Assembly: GCA_011526045.1 (NCBI GenBank)
Contig: WYBE01000050.1
Coordinates: 62,001 to 126,000 of the forward strand
Direction of reading: 5' to 3'
Source of the DNA: Nevskiales bacterium
GTDB lineage: Bacteria > Pseudomonadota > Gammaproteobacteria > Steroidobacterales > GCA-2729495
Length of the DNA stretch: 64,000 nucleotides
The position numbers were made by a program, and so were the translations under genes. Position 1 is the first letter of the stretch. Each line of letters begins with the position of its first letter. The notes beneath the pieces were generated by a model that worked only from the letters and a program-made list of their open reading frames with translations, was not told the DNA's origin and made no database searches. Below are positions 25,973-35,143 of the stretch, piece after piece.

Positions 25973-27100
25973 ATGCCGATGAACGATGCATGCTGCAGTG
26001 TCCGGCGCCGCCCGCGGGCAGGGCTGGCGGCCATCGCCTGGCTTGCCGCGATGCTGCCGGCCGCGCTGGCGGCGCAGGATCACAGTCAGCACCAGCACGG
26101 CGGCGCCGTGCCGATGGACGCCGACGGCAGGCGCCTCGAGTCCTACGACATGCGCCACGCGATGTCCGCGCAGGACATGGCGGCGCTCAGGGAGAAGGTT
26201 GCGCTTTACCGCGGCATGACCGACCGCGAACTCGAGATGAACATGAATGCCATGGGCCCTGACTACACCTGGTACGTCAGCGACCGCAAGCTCAGGGGCA
26301 ATACCGGCGTGCTGATCCTGGCCCACGGCGTGGGCGAGAACAGCGACCGGGCGATGAGTAAGTCGCTCGAGCCGATCGGCGCGAAGCGCCCGACTGCGGT
26401 CGGGTTCGGCATGTCCATGATGAGTTCTGCCCATCTGCAGACCGCGGTCGATGACCTCGTCGCGCACGGCGCGAGGACCATCGTGCTGGTGGATGAGGGC
26501 ACGACCACGGAGTACAACTCGCTCAGCCGGCAATGGAAGTACATCTTCGGCATGTACCCGGAGGCGAGCTACCTCGCGGTGCCGAAGATCAAGGCACCGC
26601 CGGGCGTGAAGTTCCTCTGGACCGGGCATTTCGACGACAGCCCGCTCATTACCGGGATACTCTACGAGAATGCGAAAACCGCCAGCAGGAATCCGGCGCG
26701 CGAGACCCTCATCATCGTCGGTCACGGCCCGGAGGAGGGCGCCGACAACGGGCCTGATCTGAAGGCGCTCCAGGCGCATGTCGACCGCATCGCCGCAAAG
26801 CGGGAATTCGCGGACGTCAGGATCATCAACCTGCAGGATGACGCCATCAGGCCGGTCCGTGAGAGCAATGTCAGGACGTTGCGCAAATGGGTCGAGCAGG
26901 CGGGCCGCAAGGGCAACGATGTGATAGTCGTCGCGATCGCGGCAGCGAGCTGGGGCGTGCAGACGCACATCAAGCAGGACCTGAGCGGCCTGAAGTACAC
27001 CTTCGTCGAGCAGGGCCTTGCGGAGAGTCCGCAGTTCGTGGAGTGGATCGAGACCGAGATCGAGGCAGCGCTGGGCCCCCGGGCAGCAGCAGGGAGCTGA
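25973..27100 (+). CDS. Secreted two-domain CbiX/sirohydrochlorin-chelatase-like protein (copy 1)
   Basis: A 375-residue protein with a signal peptide (cleavage near residues 33-35, LAAQ) and a His-rich mature start (DHSQHQHGG, residues 36-44). Two similar half-domains follow. Each opens with a hydrophobic strand and a conserved HG: LILAHGVGE (H118) and LIIVGHGPEEGADN (H251), as in class II metallochelatases of the CbiX/SirB type. Known chelatases are cytoplasmic, so the export signal is unusual. GGAGG at 25961-25966 is its ribosome site. It ends an operon with an ABC permease, ATPase and TetR gene and has a paralogue at 38870. A metal or tetrapyrrole role is inferred only. Confidence 0.68.
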   Translation: MPMNDACCSVRRRPRAGLAAIAWLAAMLPAALAAQDHSQHQHGGAVPMDADGRRLESYDMRHAMSAQDMAALREKVALYRGMTDRELEMNMNAMGPDYTWYVSDRKLRGNTGVLILAHGVGENSDRAMSKSLEPIGAKRPTAVGFGMSMMSSAHLQTAVDDLVAHGARTIVLVDEGTTTEYNSLSRQWKYIFGMYPEASYLAVPKIKAPPGVKFLWTGHFDDSPLITGILYENAKTASRNPARETLIIVGHGPEEGADNGPDLKALQAHVDRIAAKREFADVRIINLQDDAIRPVRESNVRTLRKWVEQAGRKGNDVIVVAIAAASWGVQTHIKQDLSGLKYTFVEQGLAESPQFVEWIETEIEAALGPRAAAGS

Positions 27101-27273
27101 GCGGCCGGCAGTTAACGCTGCGGGCTGCTGGTGGTCGAAGACCGCGCCTGCCGGGTTCCGCATCGAGGATCTGTGGCGTGATGGCATTGCCGCACGGGAG
27201 GCGGTATGCCACGACCGGGCGCAGTGACCGCCTGCCGGCCGCGAGCAGGAATGGCCGTTCATTCCCGGCCAGA

Positions 27274-27291
27274 TTCACCCATTTGGGTGAA
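27274..27291. repeat. Short inverted repeat TTCACCCA-TT-TGGGTGAA
   Basis: Perfect 8-base arms with a 2-base spacer, in a non-coding interval. The symmetry and size fit an operator, but no promoter is obvious next to it; it could also be a relic. Confidence 0.4.
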
Positions 27292-27409
27292 GACAGCACG
27301 GCCCGGATCGCGGACAGTTGCGCCAGGGTTATGTCGCGTTCGCCGCGCCAGGGTTGGCGTGGCCCGGTGCAGCGCGCAGGCCCGAGACACCCGGTATAGG
27401 GCGTCGGCG

Positions 27410-27451
27410 TAGCCTGGTTCGGGCCGGCTGGTCCGGACCAGGCTCGTTTTT
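27410..27451 (+). terminator. Hairpin plus T-run, likely terminator
   Basis: The arms AGCCTGGT (from 27411) and ACCAGGCT (ending about 27444) enclose a second palindrome, CTGGTCCGGACCAG (27428-27441), and are followed by CGTTTTT. The orientation suits transcripts coming from the chelatase-like operon, about 310 bases upstream. Confidence 0.55.
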
Positions 27452-27462
27452 CGCGGCGGCGC

Positions 27463-29031
27463 TCAGCTGCTGCTGCGCGACTCGCGCTCGAGTATTTCCT
27501 GGCGTACTTCGCTGATGTCGGTGGCACGGGCTGCGGTCTTGCGTGCCTCGCATCGCGATGTCCGCGGACAGGCGGTGCTGCGCGGACAGATCACGCTCGC
27601 GGCTGAGGCGAGCGCTTCACTGATCCAGGCGATGTTGAGCACCTTGCCGATGGCCTTCAGCGTCTTTGCGGCCGCTGCCGGTACGCTGGCCTGTCCCGCG
27701 CGACGCTGGCAGGCGTCTGCGATGGTCGCGATTACCGCATCGGCGTCGATGCCCTGCGAGACGAGCGCGGGCGCCAGGTCCACGCCGACGGAGAGCACAT
27801 GGGGATTCCCGGCCATGTCGCGCGTACGCAGCGAGTGGCAGCAATACAGCAGCGAGCGCGTGCCATCCTGCAGGACGGAGATCTGCGAGGCCGGGCCCGT
27901 GCTCCGGTGCAGATCGAGCATACGGAACACCGCCCACTGCGGGCAGGGGTCGGTCACCATCGTCATGTTACCCCAGGGGAGCGGTATGCCGTTGCCGCGA
28001 TAGACGGCGCGCAGGAAGCCGGGCGGGTAGGCGTCGAAGAAATGCCAGTGCCGATAGGGTGACACGGCGGTCATGCGCCGCATGATCACCGACGGGGTCA
28101 GTTCGAGCTTCGCTCCGGCCTCGACCCGGTAACTTTCTCGCATGAGGAACCGCCGGAACGGCTGCCTGGGGCAGAGCAGGGCGCCCGCGAAAAAGCTGCA
28201 CTCGAAATCGCGCCAGGCGTAGAGCACGTCCTGCGTGTCCATGCCGCCGCTGCTGTGGTGGCCCTCGTCGGGGCTGCCACCCATCTCGCCGCCGGTCGCG
28301 TGCGCCGATTTCAGTCCGTCGCCGCCGTGCAGGATCTTGTGGGCGATGTGGGAGGCGAGGTCGAACTTCAGCCGCGCCGTGTCTTTCTGCAGACCCCGGT
28401 TGACGTACACCCTGGCCGGCGACTCGAAGAAGGAGCGCACCATGCTGCGCACTTTGCGTTCGTTGTCCCGCGCGAGGACCGGTTTTTTGTCAAACCAGTG
28501 GATCTCGAGACCGTGACGCCGGCACAGCCGCAGCAGGTCGTCCACCGACAGCGGAAAGCGCCTTTCGCCGACCTCCTCGGCCGAGCGCTCGAGGTCCGGG
28601 AAGTCGTTCTGCGCCTTTTCCTGGTAGGAGCGGATCAGCAGGTGCGCGAACTGCCGTCCCGTCGTCCCGGTTTGCGACAGCAGTTCCGGGATGGCGGCTT
28701 CGAGCAGTTCGCGCGAAAACAGGAACCCGGGCTCGAGCGGCACGCGCGTTGCGCCTCCACCGGTGGCGCGCAGCGCGATATCGACTTCGGGATTCCCGTC
28801 AAGGAACCATCGGGGGTCCTTCTGGAACACTGTGGCCAGCAGTGCCAGCAGGTCCGCCGAGGGGATGCGCTGGCCGGTTTCGATCATGCTGAGGTAGGAG
28901 ACCGAAGGCGCCAGCCCGGCGTTTAACTGAATGCAGCGCGACGACACGTCCTGCAACGTCAGTCCGTTGCGCTTGCGCAAGCCACGGATCTTCGCGCCGA
29001 GAAAATGACCCTTGCGGAGCAGACCGGACAT
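27463..29031 (-). CDS. Large XRE-family regulator of the glyoxylate genes
   Basis: A 522-residue regulator. An XRE helix-turn-helix (about residues 12-75: IRGLRKRNGLTLQDVSSRC, VSYLSMIETGQRIPSADLL) is followed by a degenerate ImmA/IrrE-like segment (ASHIAHKILHG, no HExxH) and a long C-terminal region with a cysteine cluster near the end (ICPRSTACPRTSRC). The architecture recalls RamB-type regulators, which control malate synthase and isocitrate lyase in actinobacteria. It is divergent from aceB-aceA-aceK and faces three phased repeats. The frame extends far upstream, but that part is antisense to aceB; the ATG at 29031 is the first Met of the conserved domain. Role as aceBA regulator is inferred from position. 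Confidence 0.82.
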   Translation of the reverse strand: MSGLLRKGHFLGAKIRGLRKRNGLTLQDVSSRCIQLNAGLAPSVSYLSMIETGQRIPSADLLALLATVFQKDPRWFLDGNPEVDIALRATGGGATRVPLEPGFLFSRELLEAAIPELLSQTGTTGRQFAHLLIRSYQEKAQNDFPDLERSAEEVGERRFPLSVDDLLRLCRRHGLEIHWFDKKPVLARDNERKVRSMVRSFFESPARVYVNRGLQKDTARLKFDLASHIAHKILHGGDGLKSAHATGGEMGGSPDEGHHSSGGMDTQDVLYAWRDFECSFFAGALLCPRQPFRRFLMRESYRVEAGAKLELTPSVIMRRMTAVSPYRHWHFFDAYPPGFLRAVYRGNGIPLPWGNMTMVTDPCPQWAVFRMLDLHRSTGPASQISVLQDGTRSLLYCCHSLRTRDMAGNPHVLSVGVDLAPALVSQGIDADAVIATIADACQRRAGQASVPAAAAKTLKAIGKVLNIAWISEALASAASVICPRSTACPRTSRCEARKTAARATDISEVRQEILERESRSSS

Positions 29032-29039
29032 AAGCGGCT

Positions 29040-29077
29040 TGTGAAATTTACACTGTGAAATTTCTACTGTGAAATTT
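29040..29077. promoter_or_regulatory. Three tandem 14-bp repeats, probable XRE-regulator operator
   Basis: TGTGAAATTT occurs three times, at 29040-29049, 29054-29063 and 29068-29077, with an exact 14-base period. The block fills the gap between the XRE start (29031) and aceB (29107). Tandem copies on one face fit cooperative binding by a multimeric regulator, and would cover both promoters. Confidence 0.75.
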
Positions 29078-29106
29078 CGCATGAAGTATGGCCTAGGATC
29101 GGTCCC

Positions 29107-30732
29107 ATGAAAAGCGCTCGCCAACCCGGGCAGTTGACCGCCGCAAAACCGGCACCGCCCGTCGAGATCGACCCGGCGCCCTGGCCCGGGGCCGCGGATG
29201 TCCTCGGCGAGCATGCGCTCGGGTTGCTCGGCCACCTGCACCAGCGTTTCAATGCCAGGCGTGTGGAGCTGCTGGCCCTGCGGCGGGAGCGGCAGGCCGC
29301 GCTGGACGCCGGCGAACTGCCGGGCTTTCTGCGGCAGACCGCGGACCTGCGGGCCGCGGAGTGGCGCGTCGGGCCGCTCCCGGCCGACCTCCTCGACCGC
29401 CGGGTGGAGATCACCGGTCCGGTCGATCGCAAGATGATGATCAACGCGCTGAATTCGAAGGCGCGGGCATTCATGGCGGATTTCGAGGACTCCTGCGCTC
29501 CGGCCTGGGAGAACATCGTGCGCGGCCAGGTGAATCTGCGCGATGCCGTCGAGCGCAGCATCCGGTTCAGCGACCCCTCGACCGGGCGGGAGTACCGGCT
29601 CAACGAGCACACCGCGACACTCATCGTCCGCCCGCGCGGCTGGCACCTTCCCGAGAAGCACGCGCGGGTGAACGGCGAACCGGTTTCCGGCGCCCTGTTC
29701 GATTTCGCGGTCTACCTCGCCAACAATCACGCGGCGCTTCGCCGTCGCGGCAGCGGCCCGTACTTCTACCTGCCGAAGCTCGAGAGCCACCTCGAGGCGC
29801 GCCTCTGGAACGAGGTCTTCGTCGCCGCCCAGGAGTGGTTCGGCATGAGCCGCGGCACGATCAAGGCAACGGTCCTGATTGAGACCATTCTCGCCGCATT
29901 CGAGATGGATGAGATTCTCTACGAGCTGCGCGAGCACTCGGCCGGGCTCAATTGCGGGCGCTGGGACTACATCTTCAGCTTCATCAAGAAATTCCGGAAC
30001 CGGCCGGAGTTCGTGCTGCCCGATCGCGGCAGCGTGACGATGGAGCGCCCGTTCCTGCGCGCCTACGTGGACCTGCTGATCCGCACCTGCCACCACCGCG
30101 GTGCGCATGCCATGGGCGGGATGGCCGCGCAGATCCCGATTCGGGGTGACGAGCAGGCCAATGCGGCGGCGATGGCCAAGGTGCAGGCCGACAAGGCCCG
30201 TGAAGCCAATGCCGGACATGACGGCACCTGGATCGCACACCCTGGTCTGGCTGACGTCGCGCTCGCGGCATTCGATGCAGTGATGCCTGACCCGAACCAG
30301 ATCGGGCGGCTGCGCGAGGAGGTGCGGGTTGCGGCTGGTGACCTCCTGCAGGTGCCCGACGGACCGATTACCGACGAAGGCTTGCGTCACAACATCCGCG
30401 TTGGGGTGCAATACCTCGAATCCTGGCTCGGCGGGCTCGGCTGCGTGCCGCTTTACCATCTCATGGAAGACGCAGCGACTGCGGAGATCTCGCGTGCCCA
30501 GCTCTGGCAATGGATTCGCCACGGCGCACGCAGCAGTGACGGCGCGCAGATCACGGCGGGACGCTTCGATCGTGCGCTTCGCGAGGAACTCGCTGCAATC
30601 GCCGGACAGGTCGGTGCGCAGCGCTTCGAGTCGGGTCACTTCGCGACGGCCGCCCGGCTGTTCGGCGACATGATCCGCAAGAGTGAGTTCGACGAGTTCC
30701 TGACCCTGCCTGCCTACGACTACCTGCCCTGA
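29107..30732 (+). CDS. aceB: Malate synthase A
   Basis: A 541-residue enzyme that condenses glyoxylate with acetyl-CoA to malate. The family stretches are intact: INALNSKARAFMADFEDS, the active-site block IVRPRGWHLPEKH, and the malate synthase signature REHSAGLNCGRWDYIFSFI. Length matches the A-type enzyme (about 530 residues), not the longer G type. It is the first gene of aceB-aceA-aceK, nine bases before aceA, and sits beside the phased operator repeats. Confidence 0.97.
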   Translation: MKSARQPGQLTAAKPAPPVEIDPAPWPGAADVLGEHALGLLGHLHQRFNARRVELLALRRERQAALDAGELPGFLRQTADLRAAEWRVGPLPADLLDRRVEITGPVDRKMMINALNSKARAFMADFEDSCAPAWENIVRGQVNLRDAVERSIRFSDPSTGREYRLNEHTATLIVRPRGWHLPEKHARVNGEPVSGALFDFAVYLANNHAALRRRGSGPYFYLPKLESHLEARLWNEVFVAAQEWFGMSRGTIKATVLIETILAAFEMDEILYELREHSAGLNCGRWDYIFSFIKKFRNRPEFVLPDRGSVTMERPFLRAYVDLLIRTCHHRGAHAMGGMAAQIPIRGDEQANAAAMAKVQADKAREANAGHDGTWIAHPGLADVALAAFDAVMPDPNQIGRLREEVRVAAGDLLQVPDGPITDEGLRHNIRVGVQYLESWLGGLGCVPLYHLMEDAATAEISRAQLWQWIRHGARSSDGAQITAGRFDRALREELAAIAGQVGAQRFESGHFATAARLFGDMIRKSEFDEFLTLPAYDYLP

Positions 30733-30741
30733 GGAAGAACC

Positions 30742-32040
30742 ATGAACAAGCAGATGCAATCCGACGCCGAACAACTCCGCCGCGAATGGGCCGACAGCCC
30801 GCGCTGGGCGGGCATCAGCCGGGCCTACGAGGCAGAGGAGGTGGTGAGGCTGCGTGGCTCGGTGCGCATCGAGCATACGCTCGCGCGCATGGGCGCCGAG
30901 AAATTCTGGCGGCTCCTGCACACCGAAAGCGTCGTCACCGGGCTCGGCGCCGTAACCGGCAACCAGGCGGTCGAAGAGATACAGGCGGGGCTCAAGGCGA
31001 TCTACTGCTCAGGGTGGCAGGTGGCCGGAGACGGCAACAGCGCCGGCGAGATGTACCCCGACCAGAGCCTGTATCCGGTGGATTCCGTCCCGAAGATGGT
31101 CGAGCGCATCAACAACGCCTTCATGCGCACCGACCAGATTCACCACATGAACGGCGACGAGCGCATCGACTGGTTCGCTCCGATCATTGCCGACGCAGAG
31201 GCCGGTTTCGGTGGCAACCTGAACGCCTTCGAGCTGACCAAGTCGCTGATCCGTGCCGGCGCCGCTGCGGTGCACTTCGAAGACCAGCTTTCCTCGGCAA
31301 AGAAGTGCGGCCACCTCGGCGGCAAGGTGCTGGTGCCGACACAGGACGCGATCAACAAGCTCGTGGCCGCGCGTTTTGCGGCCGACGTCATGGGAGTGCC
31401 TACCGTCCTGATCGCGCGCACGGACGCCGATGCGGCCAACCTGCTGCAGTCCGATTACGATTCGCGGGACGCGAAGTTCATGACGGGAGGGCGCACGGGT
31501 GATGGCTTCTTCGAGACCCGCGCTGGAATAGACCAGGCAATCGACCGGGGCCTTTCCTACGCCCCCTATGCAGATCTGATCTGGTGCGAGACTTCGAAGC
31601 CGGATCTGGCACAGGCAGAAAAATTCGCGCGGGGCATCCACGAGCGGTTTCCCGGCAAATTGCTGGCCTACAACTGCTCGCCGTCGTTCAACTGGAAGGC
31701 CAACCTGTCGCCGGAGCGTTTGCGGGATTTCCGCGAGAAGCTCGCGGCCATGGGGTATCGCTTCCAGTTCATCACGCTCGCCGGGTGGCACGCACTGAAT
31801 CTGTCCATGTTCGAGCTCGCGCGCGCCTACCGCCAGGACGGGATGTTCGCGTACTCGGAGATGCAGCAGCGCGAGTTCGCCAACGAGGCGCATGGGTTCC
31901 GCGCGACCAAGCACCAGGCGTTCGTCGGTACCGGCTATTTCGACGCGGTGCAGACGGCGATCTCGGGTGGTGCGACCTCGACCACCGCGATGGCGGGCAG
32001 CACCGAGACCGCACAGTTCCGGAGCGGTACGGGAAAATGA
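30742..32040 (+). CDS. aceA: Isocitrate lyase
   Basis: A 432-residue enzyme splitting isocitrate into glyoxylate and succinate. The catalytic motif [10 protein letters not shown] is complete, with the nucleophilic cysteine at residue 189. Upstream [10 protein letters not shown], the PDQSLYP block and ADAEAGFGG metal-site region are standard; the C-terminal segment ends in the Gln/Ser/Thr-rich tail of the proteobacterial short form. Paired with aceB (9 bases) and followed 35 bases later by aceK, as in enterobacteria. Confidence 0.97.
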   Translation: MNKQMQSDAEQLRREWADSPRWAGISRAYEAEEVVRLRGSVRIEHTLARMGAEKFWRLLHTESVVTGLGAVTGNQAVEEIQAGLKAIYCSGWQVAGDGNSAGEMYPDQSLYPVDSVPKMVERINNAFMRTDQIHHMNGDERIDWFAPIIADAEAGFGGNLNAFELTKSLIRAGAAAVHFEDQLSSAKKCGHLGGKVLVPTQDAINKLVAARFAADVMGVPTVLIARTDADAANLLQSDYDSRDAKFMTGGRTGDGFFETRAGIDQAIDRGLSYAPYADLIWCETSKPDLAQAEKFARGIHERFPGKLLAYNCSPSFNWKANLSPERLRDFREKLAAMGYRFQFITLAGWHALNLSMFELARAYRQDGMFAYSEMQQREFANEAHGFRATKHQAFVGTGYFDAVQTAISGGATSTTAMAGSTETAQFRSGTGK

Positions 32041-32075
32041 CCGCCGGCGACGCCAGGGCCTGACGCGACGCCAGA

Positions 32076-33812
32076 ATGGACGGCAGCGCGCAGATTCCGG
32101 CACTGTCCCGCGATGCTGCGGGGGCGATCTTCGCAGCCTTCGAGGATTACAACCGGGAGTTTCGCGCGATTACGCAGCGGGCGCGGCGCCGCTTCGAGGA
32201 GCGGGAATGGAAGCTCGGCGCCCGCGATGCCGTGGAGCGCATCGAGCTCTACGATCGTCGCGTCGAGAAGTGCGTGGCGGCGCTCGTCGGCCGCATGGGC
32301 CGTCACATCGCCGAGGAGGCCACCTGGAGCGCGATTCGCACCGGTTATGGCGGGCTGATCGCCGAATGCCCGGACCGCGAGTTCTACAAGACCTTCTTCA
32401 ACTCACTCACCCGGAAGATCTTCGGTACGGTCGGCGTCAACCCGGCCGTGGAGTTTATCGCGCTCGACCTGGAGCCGACGCTCGATACCGGCACGGTGCC
32501 GTCGCGCAGTTACGATGCTGCGGCCGGTCTCGTGGCGGCGATCGAGCGCATGCTGGGCGAGCTTCCGTGGAGCCGCTTGTTCGGCGACCTGCGGGGCGCG
32601 GCCGAGACGGTGCGCGGGGAGATCACCGGCTTCGCGGCCGCCCGCGGCCTCGGTGGCGACGTGCAGCGCATCGAGGTGCTTGAACCGGTTTTCTACCGCG
32701 CGACCCGCGCGTTTCTCGTCGGACGCATGACCGGCGCCGACTGGACGCTGCCGCTGATCATCGCGCTGAAGCACGAGGACGCCGGCCTGAGCGTGGACGC
32801 GGTGATGATGTCCGAGTACGAGGTGCGGCCCCTGTTCGGCTTCTCCCGGTCGTACTTCCACGCGGATCTCGGGTCCGTCGGCGCAGCGGTGCGCTTCCTG
32901 CGCACCATCATGCCCGGCAAATCGACCGATGAGCTCTACACCGTGCTCGGACGCGCGAAGCAGGGCAAAACCGAGCGATACCGCGCCCTGTTCCGTCATC
33001 TGCAGCATTCGAGCGACCTGTTCATGCATGCGGAAGGCGAGCGCGGCATGGTGATGATCGTATTTGCGCTGGCCTCGCTCGATATCGTCTTCAAGGTGAT
33101 CCGCGACCGATTCGCGTTCCCGAAGACAGCCACGCGCGAGGAGGTAATGGACAAGTACCGCTTCGTGTTCCGGCACGATCGCGTCGGGCGGCTGGTGGAC
33201 GCGCAGGAGTACCGCAGGCTGCGTTTTCCAAAGGCGCGTTTCGCGCCGGACCTCCTGGAGGAACTCCTGTCCGAGGCGGCGCTTGGCTGCCGCGTGGAAG
33301 GCGACGACCTGATCATGGAGCACTGCTACATGGAGCGGCGGATGAAGCCGCTGAATGTCTACCTGCAGCAGGCGGATGCCGCGTCGGCGCGTCGCGCCAT
33401 CCGTGACTACGGCCAGGCGATTCGCGAGCTCGCGCTTTCCAACGTGTTTCCCGGCGACCTGTTGCTGAAGAACTTCGGCGTGTCACGGCACGGGCGGGTG
33501 ATCTTCTACGACTACGACGAACTGTGCCTCGTGACCGAGTGCAGCTTCCGTGATCTGCCGGCGCCCCGTGACGACGAGGACGAATGGCGCGCCGAGCCCT
33601 GGTTCTACGTTGCGCCGAACGACGTGTTCCCGGCGCAGTGGCTCGAGTTCCTCGGCATCCGGGGCGAGTTGCGCCAGGAGTTCCTGGCTCACCACGCCGA
33701 GCTGCTGAGCGCCGATTACTGGCGGCGACTGCGTGCCATGCACGAAGCCGAGCAACACATGGAGATCGTGCCGTATACCGCGCGGCGGGCGGTTGCAGCG
33801 GCTGCAATCTAG
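32076..33812 (+). CDS. aceK: Isocitrate dehydrogenase kinase/phosphatase
   Basis: A 578-residue bifunctional enzyme that phosphorylates and dephosphorylates isocitrate dehydrogenase to divide carbon between the TCA cycle and the glyoxylate shunt. The AceK regulatory half is followed by the kinase-like half with LPLIIALKHEDAGLSVDAV, MERRMKPLNVYLQQAD and LLLKNFGVSRHGRVIFYDYDEL (split motif: catalytic loop and DYDE metal site). Full length, and in its usual place after aceA. Confidence 0.96.
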   Translation: MDGSAQIPALSRDAAGAIFAAFEDYNREFRAITQRARRRFEEREWKLGARDAVERIELYDRRVEKCVAALVGRMGRHIAEEATWSAIRTGYGGLIAECPDREFYKTFFNSLTRKIFGTVGVNPAVEFIALDLEPTLDTGTVPSRSYDAAAGLVAAIERMLGELPWSRLFGDLRGAAETVRGEITGFAAARGLGGDVQRIEVLEPVFYRATRAFLVGRMTGADWTLPLIIALKHEDAGLSVDAVMMSEYEVRPLFGFSRSYFHADLGSVGAAVRFLRTIMPGKSTDELYTVLGRAKQGKTERYRALFRHLQHSSDLFMHAEGERGMVMIVFALASLDIVFKVIRDRFAFPKTATREEVMDKYRFVFRHDRVGRLVDAQEYRRLRFPKARFAPDLLEELLSEAALGCRVEGDDLIMEHCYMERRMKPLNVYLQQADAASARRAIRDYGQAIRELALSNVFPGDLLLKNFGVSRHGRVIFYDYDELCLVTECSFRDLPAPRDDEDEWRAEPWFYVAPNDVFPAQWLEFLGIRGELRQEFLAHHAELLSADYWRRLRAMHEAEQHMEIVPYTARRAVAAAAI

Positions 33813-33900
33813 GAACGGCACCCGGCGCGGCTCCACGCACCGGTCAGGCACCACGAACAGTCGCCAACCCCGGCCCCGTCGATGGGGCAAGAACCGTAGA

Positions 33901-35130
33901 ATGGCGCCCTTTCGCTCCGAGGGTGCGCGGGTGTCGCGTGACCGGCTGATCCTTTTGTCCGGACTCGTCACGTACGGGATGGGTCAGTCGCTGCTGTTCG
34001 TCATCTTCACGCCGCTCGCCCGGGAACTGGGGCTGGCGGAGTGGCAGCTCGGCCTGGTCATCGCCGCGTCGAACATTGCGCTCGCCGGCTCGGCGCCACG
34101 CTGGGGGCGCGCGAGCGACAGGCTCGGTCGCCGGCCGGTGTACCTGATCGGACTCGGCGGCTACGCGCTCGGGTATGCGGCACTGGCGCTGGGGGTGCAG
34201 GCGGGGCTTTCGGGCTGGATCACCGCCGGCCCCCTGTTCGCGCTGCTGCTGGCGTTGCGCTTCGCCTATGGGCTGGTGGTCGGCGGCATCAATCCCGCGG
34301 CCACGGCGTACATCGCCGACACCACCGACGAGACGTCACGTTCGCAGGGTATGGCGCTGCTCGCGATGTCGGGCGGCCTCGGCACCATCATCGGTCCGGC
34401 CTTCGGCGGCGCGCTCGCGGTCGTGAGCGCGGTGTTCCCGATGTACGCGGCCGCCGGGCTTGCGGTGCTGGCCGGGCTGTGGGCGTTCACGAGCCTTCCC
34501 GAACCGGCGCGCCATGCACAGGTGGGCCCAGCAGCCCGGCTTGGAGTCCTCGATCCGCGGGTGCTGCCATACCTCGCCGGCTGGGTCGTGGTGTTCGGCG
34601 TGTTTACCGGCGTGCAGACGATTACGGCCTATTTCATCGCCGACCGATTTGCGATCGCGGACCTCCATGCGCAGCAGCGCACCATGATGATCGCGCTGCT
34701 GGTGATGGCGTTCTGCACGCTGCTGGTCCAGGCGGTGGTGCTGCAACGCTGGCGTGCGCGCCCGGGCGCCATGCTGCGCCTCGGTTTTGGCGTCATGACC
34801 GCGGCACTGCTGCTCATCGCCTTCGGGCCTGGTGTCGGGTCGCTATATGCCGGTTATGCGGCTTTCGGTATCAGCTTCGGATTTGCAGCGCCGGGGCTGA
34901 ACGCCGCCGGCAGTCTCAGCGTGCGCGCCGACGAGCAGGGCGCGGTCGCCGGGTTGCTGTCCGCTGCGCCGACCGTGGGCATGATCTTCGGACCGTTGCT
35001 GTGCGGGGCCGTCTATCGGGCCGCGCCTGCGCTGCCGATGATCGGTGGCGCCGGGCTGACGCTGCTGTTGCTGATCTGGCTGTCGCTGGTGCGGGTGCCG
35101 GACGGTCGCCCGGAACAGGGGCACGCGTAG
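33901..35130 (+). CDS. MFS transporter, 12-helix drug/efflux type
   Basis: A 409-residue major-facilitator protein. Twelve hydrophobic segments are evident. The cytoplasmic motif A is RASDRLGRRPVYLIG after helix 2, and helix 5 carries the antiporter-type GGLGTIIGPAFGG (motif C), pointing to proton-driven export as in the tetracycline/multidrug group. It begins 88 bases after aceK in the same direction but has no obvious link to glyoxylate metabolism. Substrate unknown. Confidence 0.9.
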   Translation: MAPFRSEGARVSRDRLILLSGLVTYGMGQSLLFVIFTPLARELGLAEWQLGLVIAASNIALAGSAPRWGRASDRLGRRPVYLIGLGGYALGYAALALGVQAGLSGWITAGPLFALLLALRFAYGLVVGGINPAATAYIADTTDETSRSQGMALLAMSGGLGTIIGPAFGGALAVVSAVFPMYAAAGLAVLAGLWAFTSLPEPARHAQVGPAARLGVLDPRVLPYLAGWVVVFGVFTGVQTITAYFIADRFAIADLHAQQRTMMIALLVMAFCTLLVQAVVLQRWRARPGAMLRLGFGVMTAALLLIAFGPGVGSLYAGYAAFGISFGFAAPGLNAAGSLSVRADEQGAVAGLLSAAPTVGMIFGPLLCGAVYRAAPALPMIGGAGLTLLLLIWLSLVRVPDGRPEQGHA

Positions 35131-35143
35131 CGCCGCCGGGGCC

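Larger units (their letters stand above)
27101..27462. other. Non-coding interval of 362 bases
   Basis: No convincing gene is present; the open frames here have poor codon bias. The interval contains an 8-base inverted repeat and a terminator-like hairpin, listed separately. It separates the chelatase-like operon from the convergent XRE regulator. Confidence 0.6.

Noticed and set aside
25349-27262. Long minus-strand frame
   Set aside because: Antisense to the TetR and chelatase-like genes; its sequence is Arg/His-rich shadow translation.
29032-30921. N-terminal extension of the XRE regulator
   Set aside because: Antisense to aceB and crosses the operator repeats; the conserved domain starts at 29031.
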